A stretch of DNA of 64,000 nucleotides from Hypomyces perniciosus (Eukaryota > Ascomycota > Sordariomycetes > Hypocreales > Hypocreaceae). The DNA lies in assembly GCA_008477525.1 (NCBI GenBank), contig SPDT01000003.1, positions 2,914,001 through 2,978,000 on the forward strand, written 5' to 3'. The stretch's first letter is position 1. Every line of letters starts with the position of its first letter. Of the stretch, positions 33,986-45,227 are shown piece after piece. The position numbers and the translations under genes are program-made. The notes beneath the pieces are model-generated. The model searched no databases. It was not told the origin of the DNA and saw nothing but the letters and a program-made list of their open reading frames with translations.

Positions 33986-34706
33986 GTTAATTCCATATTG
34001 TCTTCTTGGCTCTTCTTGGCTCTTCTGGGCTCCTATCTGTGAATGATTAGAATGACTATTTTTGTCATAATCCTAGATGCCGATTGGTTCCGTCACAATG
34101 CTGTATTTTGTGTAGTATTTTATTTCGAGAATTAGAATGAAACACTATAAACATAAAGACCTAGGGACGCATAAATAGAACATAGACCCGTCAAACAAGT
34201 TTATGGCAGGCCGTGATCGATCATTGTCAACGTCGATAAGAAAACTCAGATGACCTAGAAAAGAGGACGTGGCTTGCCCTACTCCGTAATATCTATTGAG
34301 AACGATTGAAGTTATAAAACAGATAAAAAGGAGCTGTACGTACCTAGAATTTGGCGCTTTTGTGACGTCGATGGTGCAGCCCTCAATTAAGCCTGTGCAT
34401 GTCTCACTTTCGGCCATTAGCTGAAACATTAGACGAAGCACCTCCGTACGTCATTCGCGCGCGGTAAGAGAAGAGACTGCCGTCCGCGAAGTATCATTGT
34501 CCGTCCGGATTTGGCTACGAATTTCCTAAAATCTATCTCGGCTGTCAGACTGTCTCAACCGTTTGCCGATTGTGGATAAGATGACATAATCCAGGTGAAT
34601 TGTCCATGGCCGGTTATTCAGCGGCCAGCCATTGAATTGTTGTTTTGCTTACGTTGGAATTTAGGTTGCCGTCCTGATTAGTGCCTAACTCTGTTCGGTA
34701 GAGTAC
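33986..34706. other. Intergenic region
   Basis: No gene is supported. A minus-strand frame at 34145-34441 contains MAESETCTGLIEGC followed by a GTACGT donor-like site, but nothing downstream completes it. The 9-mer TACTCCGTA is at 34280-34288. Confidence 0.4.
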
Positions 34707-37700
34707 AATTTACAATTTATTTATTAACGTCCGGCTTTGGCCGAAAGGGCAACTTTAGTGTACATGTGTGTGTCTCAAGCTTTGCCATGTATTCTAAAGC
34801 CTACGGAGTATATAGTCTCCTTTTCCTGTTTATTCTGTTTTGCGCGCCTTATTTCTTGTGTTTTCTCGTAGCTAGTAGTTTCATTAGGAAGCCGGCTTGG
34901 AGGCGATTCTACAAGTGTTCAGCGTCCTATCTTCGGCGGCTGAAGCGTTGCCTGCTGTTCGTGCCACGAGGTGATGAGTGTGGGTTAGGTCGGTTAGTAG
35001 AGTGGGTTAGTGGGTTAGAGGTGCGGGTTCATCTCCCGCCGTTAATTTGCGTCTAGTCGGCCCGTGGCTATTGCGAACTGGATTGTTGCTTGCACTGCTT
35101 CTAGGGTTAGTGTCTATTTGTCGTTATCGGATGGCGACTTTCCTCTTAAGTAGAAGGAGATGTTGCCTCTTTGTGTTTCTGTATATTGAAGCATCTCTGT
35201 TCGGTATGTTGTCCACTTTCTGCATCGGAACAAAAAGTGGTCAACCGTCTCCCTTTTATATCCGCATTCGCACTGATCCGACGGTGCAGTATTGATTTGA
35301 AAGAGGTAGGAGTTCAGCCTTGCTATGCCTGTCCTGAGTTGAGAAAGTACACTAGATTTGTTCCGCGATAGACTGTCGTAGAGTAGTCGTGTGTGCTTTC
35401 CTGGAAGTGCTTTATCTATTCTCTTAGAATGCTTTCTGATGTCTTCCGGTAAGCACTTATCTTTTCGCTGCTGTGACTGTGCCAAGTTGAGCGTTGTCGA
35501 TTGCATCCTGGGGAACTGAAGTTGCTGGGTAGCACCCTGTCGGGTGGCCTGTTGTGCTTGTTCTTTGGCTCGCTTAAGCAGTTCGTTTTCTTCGCTTGTA
35601 GGAATCTATAAGGCTGTTACTGTATTCCCGTTTTTACGCAACCTTTTAATCAAGTTGTAGATGCATTAGATGTATTCTTGTCCCGACTGTTGGTGCGGCT
35701 GTTTAAGCGTAAGCACGGCTGCTTTATTACTTATCAGCAGCGCAATGTTCCAGTGTCTAACCTTTGGTAGGTATTGTCTTAAAGCGTATACTATTGCTGC
35801 TAGTTCTCTGCTGTAGGGGTTCTGTTCCGTTTTTTTGCCTAGTGTAAAGGAGAACGTCTCGGTCTTCGGGCCGCCGCGTATGGCTGCCGGAATCTGGATG
35901 GCTCCTCCCACTCCCACCAGTTCGTTCCGCGCTGAGCTGCTGACTGCTACGCGAATGGCCTAACCTGTCTCTGCTTTGGCTGCTGCTGTTTCGTCGGCGA
36001 TGGCATGTATACGCTTTTCCTATAGTGCTAATGTGAACAGGTTGATGGTTTCTAGCTTTTCCATCTCTATATCCTTAAGAGCTATTATTACCTGATAGAG
36101 CGGCGACCGGTGGGACCTCCTAAACGCTCGGATGCGGGCGGTTATTTGATGGAGAGGGTTAGTCTCGGGCAGTGTATAAATATCCGTCTACATTTTAATT
36201 GCCTTCCTCTATAGCCGTTCTTGTACGGGGGCGATATAAGCCTCCGCTTCCGCTACGCTTGTCGCCACCTTGAGGAACGTCCCGACGATAGCCTGTGCAC
36301 CTACTCTTTGGACCCGGTTGATAGGCCCTGCAACCTTATTCTTGACTGCGTGCATCTATACATTGGAAGCGTAGTCCACTGCTGGGGCCACGGTGGCCGT
36401 GAACAGCTGCCGTGCTGTAGATGGGGATATATTCCTTAGTCGTTTCAGCTCTATCGCGGCTTGTAGGCCCTTGGAGGCTGCTTCTGTAATATGCTCCTTG
36501 TACTTGAGACCGGAGTCTATAATCACTCCTAGGACCTTGACACTCTCTTTCGGCTCGACGATTCGTCCTTTAATAGTGAAAGGTTCCGAGTCGCTTTTGT
36601 ACTTTTTCCGAGTAAAGTGTATAATTGCCGTCTTGTTTGCTTCGAAAGTTGCGCCGCTTCTCTTCTCCCACTCTAGGGCATCCTTGATGATTGCTTCGAT
36701 GCCCTCGCGGTTGCTTTGAGCTGTCGGTCCTACGACCCACGCCGTGAAGTCATCCACGAAAGCTATCGCTCCTCCGTGGCAGTCGATGCGTCGTTGTACT
36801 AGATCTGCATTGAAGAAAAGAAACAAGATCGGCGATAGAGGTGAGCCTTGAGGCAGGCCTGCCTGTGGCAGGCTTTGCGTCTCGGCTGTCTGCCCATTAA
36901 CTTGGATTGTCGCTGTGCGTTGTGAGCAAAAGGCCTCAATCCATCGAAGTAGCTTCTCCGGTATGCCTCGGGCTCTCATCCTTTGAATCAACCTTTCTTT
37001 GCAAACGCCGTTATACGCTCCTTTAACGTCAAAGCTCACTACACTGAGGACTCGTCGACCCCGCCAGGCAGCATAAACCTGTTCCTGCAGTAGCAGAAGC
37101 GCTTGCTCTGATGATCGTTGTTTGCGAGCTCCGAAGTGGTTAGTCGGAAGCAGGCCATATGTTTCTACTGCATGCGAAATCCTCTCCGCAATCACTGACT
37201 CCAGCACCTTGCCAAGCGTGGCTAGCAGCGAAATCGGCCGCCAGGCTTTTGCAACTGTGTAGTCATCTTTGTCAGGTTTCTTAAGCGGGATGATTTTTGC
37301 ATGCCTCCATTGGTCGGGCAACACACCCTCCTCGAGAGACGCACGGAATATGCCTAGTTCTTGGTTTTTGACTACCGGCCAGGTTTGTTTCCAAACGACC
37401 ACGGGTAGACCGTCTTCTCCAGGCGCTTTCCATGGTTTTGCTGCGAGAAGTTGACGCTCTATCTCTTCCATCGTTAGATCAGGCATCGGGACCGCCGCGC
37501 CGCGCTGGGGCCGCTGTCCCTCGTCTTCAATATTCTCTGGAAGGGGAGGAAAGAAAGTGGTTAGAAGTTCCTCAGCTTGTTCCATGTTGTTAGTCGTGAA
37601 CGTCTCGTCGGCTCTTTGAAGTTGCGGCACTTTGCCAAATGCTGTGTCGTCTCCCGACTTCAGGTATTTGGCTGCTTTCCAGATGTTGTTATTATCCGCC

Positions 37701-38298
37701 AGGAACTCCTCCCAATGGGTCTTCTTTTGTTTTCGGATGGCGTCATGGTACTGTTTGGCAGCACCTTTTGCCGTGTCCTCTAGATCCGGTCTTCTTCTCC
37801 CTGCGCGTCTCTCCGATCGAGCACGGTTCCTCCAGTATGTGTATATTCGACGGAGCTGTGTTAGATCATCCGTCCACCATCGCTTTGCATATAGTGATGG
37901 CTTGGCTCTTGGTGTCAGGGCGTGGACCGCCTCTAGCACCACCGACATCAACTTGTCCGTTTTCTGTTGCACTGTGCCTTCCTTTAGCGGGGTGGGCCCC
38001 AGTGCGCTTGCAATCCTCGCGTTGATCTCTTTCCATGGCGCATTTTTAAAAAGAAGACGCTCCTGCTGTTTCGGTATGGGAACGGCGGTATCAAACACCG
38101 TCTCGATCGCCTCGTGGTCCGACCCGTGGTTCGAGCCAAGGACCGCGCATTTTATTGTTGATGACGCGAGATCTTCCGAGGCCAAGACCAGGTCGATTGT
38201 TGACTCGTGTTCTCCACCGTGCCATGTCTTTATTCCCCTGCGGAGCAGGCTGTTTAGGCCGAAGTCGTTCATCAGGTCGATTACCTGATCGTAATACA
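34707..38298 (-). mobile_element. LINE-A copy 2, 5'-truncated
   Basis: It aligns with the intact LINE-A copy from within the endonuclease region to the 3' tail (34707-34790). The frame 38305-36356 covers the end of the endonuclease and most of the reverse transcriptase. Beyond it, TGG-to-TAG type stops (first at YASN-V-stop, 36356) interrupt the RNase H-like and zinc regions, visible to about 35045. Most changes are G-to-A/C-to-T. The 7-bp GTAGAGT occurs just outside the 3' end (34698-34704) and just beyond the inserted copy 1 (43788-43794), a possible target duplication of this older insertion. Confidence 0.85.
38284..38298 (-). repeat. Target-site duplication of LINE-A copy 1 (3' side)
   Basis: On the minus strand this reads TGTATTACGATCAGG, identical to the 15 bp at 43773-43787. 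Part of the first bases could be LINE tail, so the true duplication is 13-15 bp. Confidence 0.8.
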
Positions 38299-38627
38299 AT
38301 TTCAATTTATTTATTAACGCCCGGCGGCTCTAGCCGAAAGGGCAACTTTAGATAGTGTACATGTGCGTTTCTGAAACTTTGTCATGTATCCTAAAGCCCA
38401 TATAATCTCCTTTTCCTGTTTGTGCTGTTTTGCGCTCCTTATTTCTTGCGTTTTCTCGTAGTTAGTAGTTTCATTAGCAAGCCGGCTTGCAGGCGATTCT
38501 ACAAGTGTTCAGCGTCCTATCTTCGGCGGCTGAAGCGTTGCCTGCTGTTCGTCCCACGAGGTGGTGAGTGTATGTTTAGTCGGTTCTAGAGTGGGTTGTA
38601 AGGTGGAAGTGCGGTTCATTCCCGCAA

Positions 38628-41600
38628 CTAGTTAGCATCTAGTCGGCTAGTGGCCATTGCGAACCGTATTGCTGCTCGCACTGCTTCTAGGTTTGGCGTC
38701 CATTTGTCGCCATCTGCCGGTGACTTTCCTCCCAAGTAAAAGGAGATGTTGCCTCTTTGTGTTTCTGTGCATTGGAGCATCTCTGTTCGTTGTGTTGTCC
38801 ACTTTCTGCATCGAAAGAGGAAGTGGTCAACCGTTTCTCTTGCTTGTCTGCATTCGCATTCATCTGACGGCGCTGCATTGATCCGGTAGAGGTACCCATT
38901 TAATCTTGCCATGCCTGTTCTGAGTTGCGCGAGCGTCCTAGCTTCATGCCGTGATAGGCGGTCGTAGAGCAGTCGCGTGTGCTTTCCTGGTAGTGCTTTG
39001 TCTATTCTCTTGGAGTGCTTTCCGACGTCTTCCGGTAAGCGTCTGTCCTTTTGCTGTCGTGAACGCGCAAGATTGAGCGTTGTCGATTGCATTCTGGGGA
39101 ACTGGGCTTGCTGGGTAGCACCCTGTTGGGTGGCGTTCCGTGCTTGCTCTTTGGCTCTCTTAAGCAGATCGTTCTCGTCGCTTGTAGGAATCCATACGAC
39201 TGTCGCTGTGTTTCCGCTGCTTCGCAACTCTTCGATTGAGTCGTAGATGCACCGGACATATTCTTGCCCTGACTGTTGGCGCGGTTGTTTGAGCGCAAGC
39301 ACCGCTGCTTTGTTGCTCGTTAGCAGCACGACGCTCCGGTAGCTGACCCTTGGTAGGTGTCGTCTTAAGGCGTACGCTATTGCTGCTAGTTCTCCGCTGT
39401 ATGGATTCTGTTCTGTTCTCTTGCCTAGTGTGAACGAGAAAGTCTCGGTCTTCGGGCCGCCGCGTACGGATGCCGGAATCTGGATGGCCCCGCCCACTCC
39501 CACTATATCGTTCCGCGCCGAGCTGCTCACTGCTATGCGAATGGCCCAGCCTGCGTCTGCTTTCGTTGCTGCCGCTTCGTCGGCGATAGCTTCTAGTCGT
39601 TCTTCCCATGGTGCTAGTGTGAACGGGCTAATAGTCTCTAGCCCTTCCACCTCAATGTCCTTAAGCGCTACTGTCACTTGATACAGTGGCGACCGGTGGG
39701 ATCTTCTAAACACCCGGATGCGAGAGGCTACTCGACGGAGAGGGTTGGTCTCGGGCAATGTATGGATATCTATCCACATTTTAATTGCCTTCCTCCAGTA
39801 CCGCTCGTGTGCAGAGGCGATGTGTGCCTCTGCCTCCGCCACGCTCGTCGCTACCGTGAGGAACGTCCCGGTAATTGCCTGTGCTCCTACTCTTTGTACT
39901 CGGTTGATCGGTCCTGCAACTTTATCCTTGACTGCGTGCATCCACACGTTAGAGGCGTAGTCCATTACCGGGGCAACAGTGGCCGTGAACAACTGCCGTG
40001 CTGTGGATGGAGAAATGTTCTTTAGGCGTTTTAGCTCCATCGCAGCCTGAAGGCCCTTGGTCGCTGCTCTTGTGATATGTTTCTTGTACTTAAGCTCGGC
40101 GTCCATGATCACTCCTAGTACCTTGACCTTCTTTTTGGGCTGGATGTTCTGGCCTTTGATGTCGAAGGGTTCTGAGTCACTCTTGTACTTTTTCCGAGTA
40201 AAGTGTATGATCGCTGTCTTGCTTGCTTCGAAGGTTGCACCACTTCTCTTCTCCCACTCTAGAGCATCCTTGATAATTGCTTCGATGCCCTCGCGGTTGC
40301 TCTGTGCCGTCGGTCCTACAACCCACGCCGTGAAGTCGTCCACGAAAGCCATCGCTCCTCCGTGGCAGTCAATGTGCCGTTGCACTAGATCTGCGTTGAA
40401 GAAGAGAAACAAGATCGGAGATAGAGGGGAGCCTTGAGGCAGGCCTGCTTGTGGCAGGCTTCGCTTCTCGGCTAACTGCCCGTTGACTTGGATTGTTGCT
40501 GTGCGCTGCGAGCAGAAGGCCTCAGTCCATCGAAGTAGCTTCTCCGGTATGCCTCGAGCTCTCATTCTTTGAATCAGCCTTTCTTTGCAGACGCCGTTGT
40601 ACGCTCCTTTAACGTCAAAGCTCACTAAACTGAGGACCCGTCGACCTCGCCAGGCGGCATACACCTGTTCCTGCAGTAGCAAGAGTGCTTGTTCGGATGA
40701 TCGTTGTTTGCGCGCTCCGAAATGGTTAGTCGGGAGCAGACCATATGTTTCTACTGCGTGCGATATTCTCTCGGCAATTACTGACTCTAGCACTTTGCCG
40801 AGCGTGGCGAGCAGCGAGATCGGCCGCCAGGCTTTAGCAATTGTGTAGTCCTCTTTGTCGGCTTTCTTGAGCGGAATGATCTTTGCATGCCTCCATTGCT
40901 CGGGCAGTACACCCTCCTCTAGGGATGCATGAAATAACGTGAGCACGTGGTGTTTGACCACCGGCCACGTTTGTTTCCAAACCATCACCGGCAGGCCGTC
41001 TTCTCCGGGTGCTTTCCATGATTTTGCCATGAACAATTGTCGTTCCACTTCCTCCATCGTCAGGTTAGGCATAGGAATGGACCCGCCTCGCTGAGGCCGG
41101 TCTCCCTCATCTTCAATGTTCTCCGGAAGGGGAGGAAAGAAGGTGGCCAGCAATTCCTCGGCTTGTTCTGCGTGGTTGGTTGTGACGGTGTCGTCGGCTC
41201 TCTTAAGCTGTGGAACTTTGCCAAATGCCGCATCGTCTGCCGACCTCAGGTATTTGGCTGCTTTCCAGATGTTTTTATTGTCTGCCAAAAAATCGTCCCA
41301 ATGGGTCTTCTTTTGTCGTCGGATGGCATCATGGTACTGCTTGGCAGCGCCTTTTGCCATATCTTCCAAATCTGGTCTGCTTTGTCCTGCACGTCTCTCC
41401 GTTCGAGCGCAGTTCCTCCAATATGTGTATATCCGGCGGAGTTGCGTTAGATCTTTTGTCCACCATCGCTTTGCGTACGGTGACGGCTTCGCTCTTGGTG
41501 TTAGGGCATGGACCGCCTCTAGCACCACTGACATCAGCTTGTTCGTTTTCTGCTGCACCGTGCCTCCTTCTAGCGGAGTGGACTCCAGTGCCCTTGCAAT

Positions 41601-42392
41601 CCTCGCGTTGATCTCTTTCCAGGGCGCATTTTTAAAAAGGAGACGTTCCTGTTTTTCCGGTATGGGAACGGCGGTATCGAACACCGTCTCGATTGCCTCA
41701 TGATCCGACCCGTGGTTCGAGCCAAGGACCACACATTTTATTGTTGATGATGTGAGATCTTCCGAGGCCAAGACCAGGTCGATCGTTGACTCGTGATCTC
41801 CGCCATGCCATGTCTTTGTGCCCCTGCGGAGCAAACTATTTAGGCTGAAGTCGTTCATCAAGTCGATAACCTGATCTGCTTCGCCCTGTCTTTCTAGTGA
41901 TATATCGTCTCCTCCCCATAGCTGATCGTGCCGATTGAAGTCTCCCACAATCACCACTTCTACCACCTTCCCTGCATTTCGTCTTGCGTCTGTGATGGCC
42001 TTGCGTAGTTCGTCGCACGTGTGTTTCAGAGCTCGAGCGTCTCCTCCTGGCACGTAGACTGATGCTACAAAGACCCATCGGTCTGGGAGCCGTATGATGG
42101 CAGCCGTCATGTCTGGCGACTCTATCACTACCTGCTCCGCATCCGCATCTTTATTTACCCACAGCATGCTTCGAATAGCCCACCTGCCTTCCCTCCACAC
42201 CAGTGGGATCATCTTAGTCCACCCATGATGAGCCATAGGTACGGTGAGTGTCTGGCCCTGGATTCTTCGAGCGTATGGTTCCTGTATCGCTACGACGGTT
42301 GCGTCCTGAATGACCGGGTCGTTCATTAGGCTTTCGTGTACTGTATCCTGTTTCCTTACGTTGAGTTGGATCATGCGAAATAATCTACTCAT
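38628..42392 (-). CDS. LINE-A ORF2 polyprotein (endonuclease, reverse transcriptase)
   Basis: 1,254 residues. Residues 1-230 form an AP-type endonuclease ([49 protein letters not shown]). About 480-770 form the reverse transcriptase: [43 protein letters not shown] and [10 protein letters not shown], an FVDD rather than the commoner F/YADD core. An RNase H-like segment (about 940-1080) keeps ELAAIAYAL but lacks the Asp residues of active RNase H and the GNExAD motif. The C-terminus has a zinc knuckle ([17 protein letters not shown]). The start codon overlaps the ORF1 stop in ATGAGTAG. It copies the LINE RNA into target DNA, acting in the nucleus. Confidence 0.9.
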   Translation of the reverse strand: MSRLFRMIQLNVRKQDTVHESLMNDPVIQDATVVAIQEPYARRIQGQTLTVPMAHHGWTKMIPLVWREGRWAIRSMLWVNKDADAEQVVIESPDMTAAIIRLPDRWVFVASVYVPGGDARALKHTCDELRKAITDARRNAGKVVEVVIVGDFNRHDQLWGGDDISLERQGEADQVIDLMNDFSLNSLLRRGTKTWHGGDHESTIDLVLASEDLTSSTIKCVVLGSNHGSDHEAIETVFDTAVPIPEKQERLLFKNAPWKEINARIARALESTPLEGGTVQQKTNKLMSVVLEAVHALTPRAKPSPYAKRWWTKDLTQLRRIYTYWRNCARTERRAGQSRPDLEDMAKGAAKQYHDAIRRQKKTHWDDFLADNKNIWKAAKYLRSADDAAFGKVPQLKRADDTVTTNHAEQAEELLATFFPPLPENIEDEGDRPQRGGSIPMPNLTMEEVERQLFMAKSWKAPGEDGLPVMVWKQTWPVVKHHVLTLFHASLEEGVLPEQWRHAKIIPLKKADKEDYTIAKAWRPISLLATLGKVLESVIAERISHAVETYGLLPTNHFGARKQRSSEQALLLLQEQVYAAWRGRRVLSLVSFDVKGAYNGVCKERLIQRMRARGIPEKLLRWTEAFCSQRTATIQVNGQLAEKRSLPQAGLPQGSPLSPILFLFFNADLVQRHIDCHGGAMAFVDDFTAWVVGPTAQSNREGIEAIIKDALEWEKRSGATFEASKTAIIHFTRKKYKSDSEPFDIKGQNIQPKKKVKVLGVIMDAELKYKKHITRAATKGLQAAMELKRLKNISPSTARQLFTATVAPVMDYASNVWMHAVKDKVAGPINRVQRVGAQAITGTFLTVATSVAEAEAHIASAHERYWRKAIKMWIDIHTLPETNPLRRVASRIRVFRRSHRSPLYQVTVALKDIEVEGLETISPFTLAPWEERLEAIADEAAATKADAGWAIRIAVSSSARNDIVGVGGAIQIPASVRGGPKTETFSFTLGKRTEQNPYSGELAAIAYALRRHLPRVSYRSVVLLTSNKAAVLALKQPRQQSGQEYVRCIYDSIEELRSSGNTATVVWIPTSDENDLLKRAKEQARNATQQGATQQAQFPRMQSTTLNLARSRQQKDRRLPEDVGKHSKRIDKALPGKHTRLLYDRLSRHEARTLAQLRTGMARLNGYLYRINAAPSDECECRQARETVDHFLFRCRKWTTQRTEMLQCTETQRGNISFYLGGKSPADGDKWTPNLEAVRAAIRFAMATSRLDAN

Positions 42393-43656
42393 GTTGGGAA
42401 GGATAGAGTTTCTTGCAGTTTCTGCTGAACGATTCGTGAGGGCCTCCGCACGGTACGCACTTCAAGATTGTTTCCTTGCAGTCGTTGTGGTGGTGACCCT
42501 CCTTTGCGCATCTTCCGCACACTTGTGTTTTCTTGCATTGGAATGCTTTATGGCCGATTGCTTGGCAATTGTAGCATTGCTCTGGTCGAAGGCGGCGTTC
42601 GAATGCTCCGGTGAAACCCGACTCTCCGCCCGCATGGAAAAACCCTTCCCGTAATAGCCTCCTCGCGTCTGAGCTCTTGGTCAGGTACACTGCCATCGAG
42701 CCATACGCTTTCGGCATTTCCTTGTTGCTTAGCCATGCGATCTTTGCGACCTGGACATCGTTCTCTTTGCTGAAGGCCTCTATGGCTCCATTTCGGATCT
42801 TACCATTTTCATCCAGAGCTGCAGTCCGGTTTACGTTATCTACCTTGATTGGGTAGAGTTCATCTCGTAGGACCCTGACTCCTTGTGCCATCGTTACCTC
42901 CATTGCTTGCTTCACCATTTGATGCTCTGCATCATCTCTACAGGCGATCCTGACTCGGTGGGGGTTCCTCGGATCCTTGGTTACCGCCTGGCAACGCCAG
43001 TTGGTGTGGTCTTTTCCAGATCGGACCTCCTTCTCTACCATCGTTCGAATTGCGCCTGCTGTGATCTGGTCACTTTTCCCATCCTCCACCCTAGACGTGT
43101 CGACGGTGCAGTACAGGGTGTTGGCGAGGGTCATATTATTCTTGGTCAGTTGTGGTGGCCGCGGCACTCGCGCCGCGTCTGCGTAGGTGAAAAGTGGGGC
43201 CTTCGCCGCCGTAGTCGCGTTTGTCGTGATAGCCTCAAGCTGTTCGCGGACCTGTTTCAGCTCTTCGGTCATCTGTTTCCTGTCTTCTTCCATCTTTTGG
43301 CTCAATTCGCTTATCATATCTTGCTGCGTGCGGGCCCTCTCGACTTGCGCCTTTAACGCTGCCTTCAACCATTGGGTTTCCGCACGGGAATCTTCCAGCA
43401 GCTCCAGGGCCTTTCGGAGCATCGCCAGCACGTCATTGTCGTTAATGACGTCGCCTCCCTTTTTGGCTTTAGTTGCTTGACTCTTTTGTCCTCCATTCAG
43501 CTTCTCCTGAGTCGTTGGCCGGACAGCTTTCTTCGTTTCCGTTGACTGAACGAGACCGTCTTGAGCCTTATTGGTCGGCTTCACCACACGCCCTCGCAAC
43601 GTGGTAAAAGGGGTGTCATCCCCCACCACGATCTCGTCTCCTGATGGTTCTTCCAT
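42385..43656 (-). CDS. LINE-A ORF1 (gag-like RNA-binding protein)
   Basis: 423 residues. The N-terminal 60-170 region is Glu/Gln/Lys-rich and helical (coiled-coil-like, around [18 protein letters not shown]). It is followed by an RRM-like/gag region ([31 protein letters not shown]), and three CCHC knuckles near the end ([43 protein letters not shown]). This is the standard layout for the first protein of Tad1-type LINEs, which coats the RNA. The stop TAG overlaps the ORF2 start. Confidence 0.9.
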   Translation of the reverse strand: MEEPSGDEIVVGDDTPFTTLRGRVVKPTNKAQDGLVQSTETKKAVRPTTQEKLNGGQKSQATKAKKGGDVINDNDVLAMLRKALELLEDSRAETQWLKAALKAQVERARTQQDMISELSQKMEEDRKQMTEELKQVREQLEAITTNATTAAKAPLFTYADAARVPRPPQLTKNNMTLANTLYCTVDTSRVEDGKSDQITAGAIRTMVEKEVRSGKDHTNWRCQAVTKDPRNPHRVRIACRDDAEHQMVKQAMEVTMAQGVRVLRDELYPIKVDNVNRTAALDENGKIRNGAIEAFSKENDVQVAKIAWLSNKEMPKAYGSMAVYLTKSSDARRLLREGFFHAGGESGFTGAFERRLRPEQCYNCQAIGHKAFQCKKTQVCGRCAKEGHHHNDCKETILKCVPCGGPHESFSRNCKKLYPSQHE

Positions 43657-43772
43657 GATGGGTGACTAAGTCGCCACACCAACCTTTCCAAAACAAAGCG
43701 ACAACAATCGACAAAATTTCTTCTGCAATTCTTCCCCAAAACACTCATAAACAGGTCTTGCCGTATAGTTTT

Positions 43773-43787
43773 CCTGATCGTAATACA
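43773..43787 (-). repeat. Target-site duplication of LINE-A copy 1 (5' side)
   Basis: Identical to 38284-38298 (TGTATTACGATCAGG on the minus strand). It marks the insertion point in older DNA at the 5' edge of LINE-A copy 2. Confidence 0.8.
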
Positions 43788-44168
43788 GTAGAGTGCGAAA
43801 TGAGTGTCCGCGATTTCTATAGATGGAAAGTTCCTGGGCACAGACCATACCTCTTAGCTCCGTAGCCATACTTCTGTGAGCGCAGTCCAACCGTAGTTTC
43901 TTAATCTTTACTTAATGTATTATGTAAAAGAGATAATTCAATTTTTTTATTACAGTTATGAGCATAAACGGCTTCCTCTTCACTTATACTATTTCTGGGT
44001 GTAAATAGAACCCCACATAGTGTCAATTCAAAAATCCTCTCACTGTGTACTTGTGAGTTGAACTTGGAGACTTCCGGAATCAAGTTTCGCCGGGATCCAG
44101 TTCTCGCACGTGCCGCCTAATGTGGATGACGATGCGCCCCTGCTGCTGCAACATGGTAAACCTGGACT
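43788..44168. other. Flank of the Tc1-type pseudogene
   Basis: No gene. This is probably the terminal and untranslated part of the Tc1-type element that follows. I could not find convincing inverted repeats matching the region after 45185. Confidence 0.4.
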
Positions 44169-45185
44169 TTGCATCATCCACAAATGGCACCTATTCTATC
44201 TAAGATCCAGCGTATTGAGCTCCAGGACATCATCGTCAGTAAGTTGCAAGACGAAGAAAATATTAAAGATGAGGATATAGCGAAAAAAATCATCCCTTGC
44301 ACTCCACGAACGGTCCGCAACGCGCGATCGAATATACTTCAATATGGCACAATCGACGCCCCTCGTAAATCGGTCGGTCGACCTAGGGAAGTCACACAAC
44401 ATATGTGGCTTGCTTTGCGGGGCAAGATAGACCAGAATCCTTGCATGAACCAACAAGACATGGCAGATTTCCTTCGTAAAGAATATGACGTCAATGTGTC
44501 GCGATTCACCATCAGTAGAACTCTAAAACGAGCCGGATGGACGAAGAAGGTCACACGAAACATTGCAAAAGAGCGTAATGAAGATCTACGAGACGATTGT
44601 CTATATAGACGATCCCTTTATGATCCCGAACAAATGGTTTTCATTGATGAAAGTGGATGCGATCGAAGTCTTGCGATACTGGGAAAGGGATACGCGCCAA
44701 AAGGTGTGACGCCAGTGTAGATTAAACGATTTCATCGAGGCAGGAGAGTTCAAATTCTGCCAGCATACACAATGGATGGTGTTATCTATTGTGAGGTGTA
44801 TGAAGAAAATACGGATGTTAGCGTGGTCGAGGGCTTCCTCGAAAGGCTATTGCCGCATTGTGGCAGGTGGCCACAGCCATGATCCGTTATATTTATGGAC
44901 AACGCCTCGTTCCACTTCTCAACAAGAATAAAAGAGATGTTGGCTGAAGCAGGCGTGATACTAGAATACCAACCACCGTACTCGCCAGACTTGAACCCAA
45001 TTGAGTATCTGTTCGGCTCCCTTAAGAATCACATAAGGTCAAAATCCCTGGAGGATAAGGATCTTATAGAGGGCGACTTTAAGTCGTATGTAGAAATGCA
45101 GATTGGGATTTTAGGACGGCAGAAGGAAATGGCTAGGGGTCACTTTAGACTAGCACAGATTCATATTGAAGAGCCTCTAGAATGA
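44169..45185 (+). pseudogene. Tc1/mariner-type transposase with two C-to-T stops
   Basis: About 339 codons. N-terminal helix-turn-helix (DEDIAKKIIPCTPRTVRNA), a second one (MNQQDMADFLRKEYDVNVSR), then the catalytic triad MVFIDESGCD, IFMDNASFH and YSPDLNPIEYLF with 34 residues between the second Asp and Glu (DD34E). TAG at 44718-44720 (CAG expected, V-Q-IKR) and TGA at 44880-44882 (CGA expected, P-R-SVIFMDN) interrupt an otherwise open frame. Catalytic residues are intact, so the element was active until recently. It is unrelated in detail to the Tc1 element at 11.2 kb. Its 3' side abuts the end of the unnamed-family pseudogene. Confidence 0.85.
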
Positions 45186-45227
45186 AAGGAAATGGAACTA
45201 ATCGCTATTCTGTATCTGCAAACAACT

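Larger units (their letters stand above)
38299..43772 (-). mobile_element. LINE-A copy 1, full length and apparently intact
   Basis: A 5.47-kb element with a short 5' UTR (about 116 nt), ORF1 (43656-42385), ORF2 (42392-38628) and a 330-nt 3' UTR ending TTAATAAATAAATTGAAATT. It is flanked by an identical 13-15 bp duplication (38284-38298 and 43773-43787). Both reading frames lack stops and frameshifts. It lies exactly at the 5' edge of the older LINE-A copy 2. Confidence 0.9.

Noticed and set aside
34145..34441. Frame with MAESETCTGLIEGC and a GTACGT donor as a possible first exon
   Set aside because: No downstream exon or family match; it cannot be joined to the amidohydrolase, which has a complete frame of its own.
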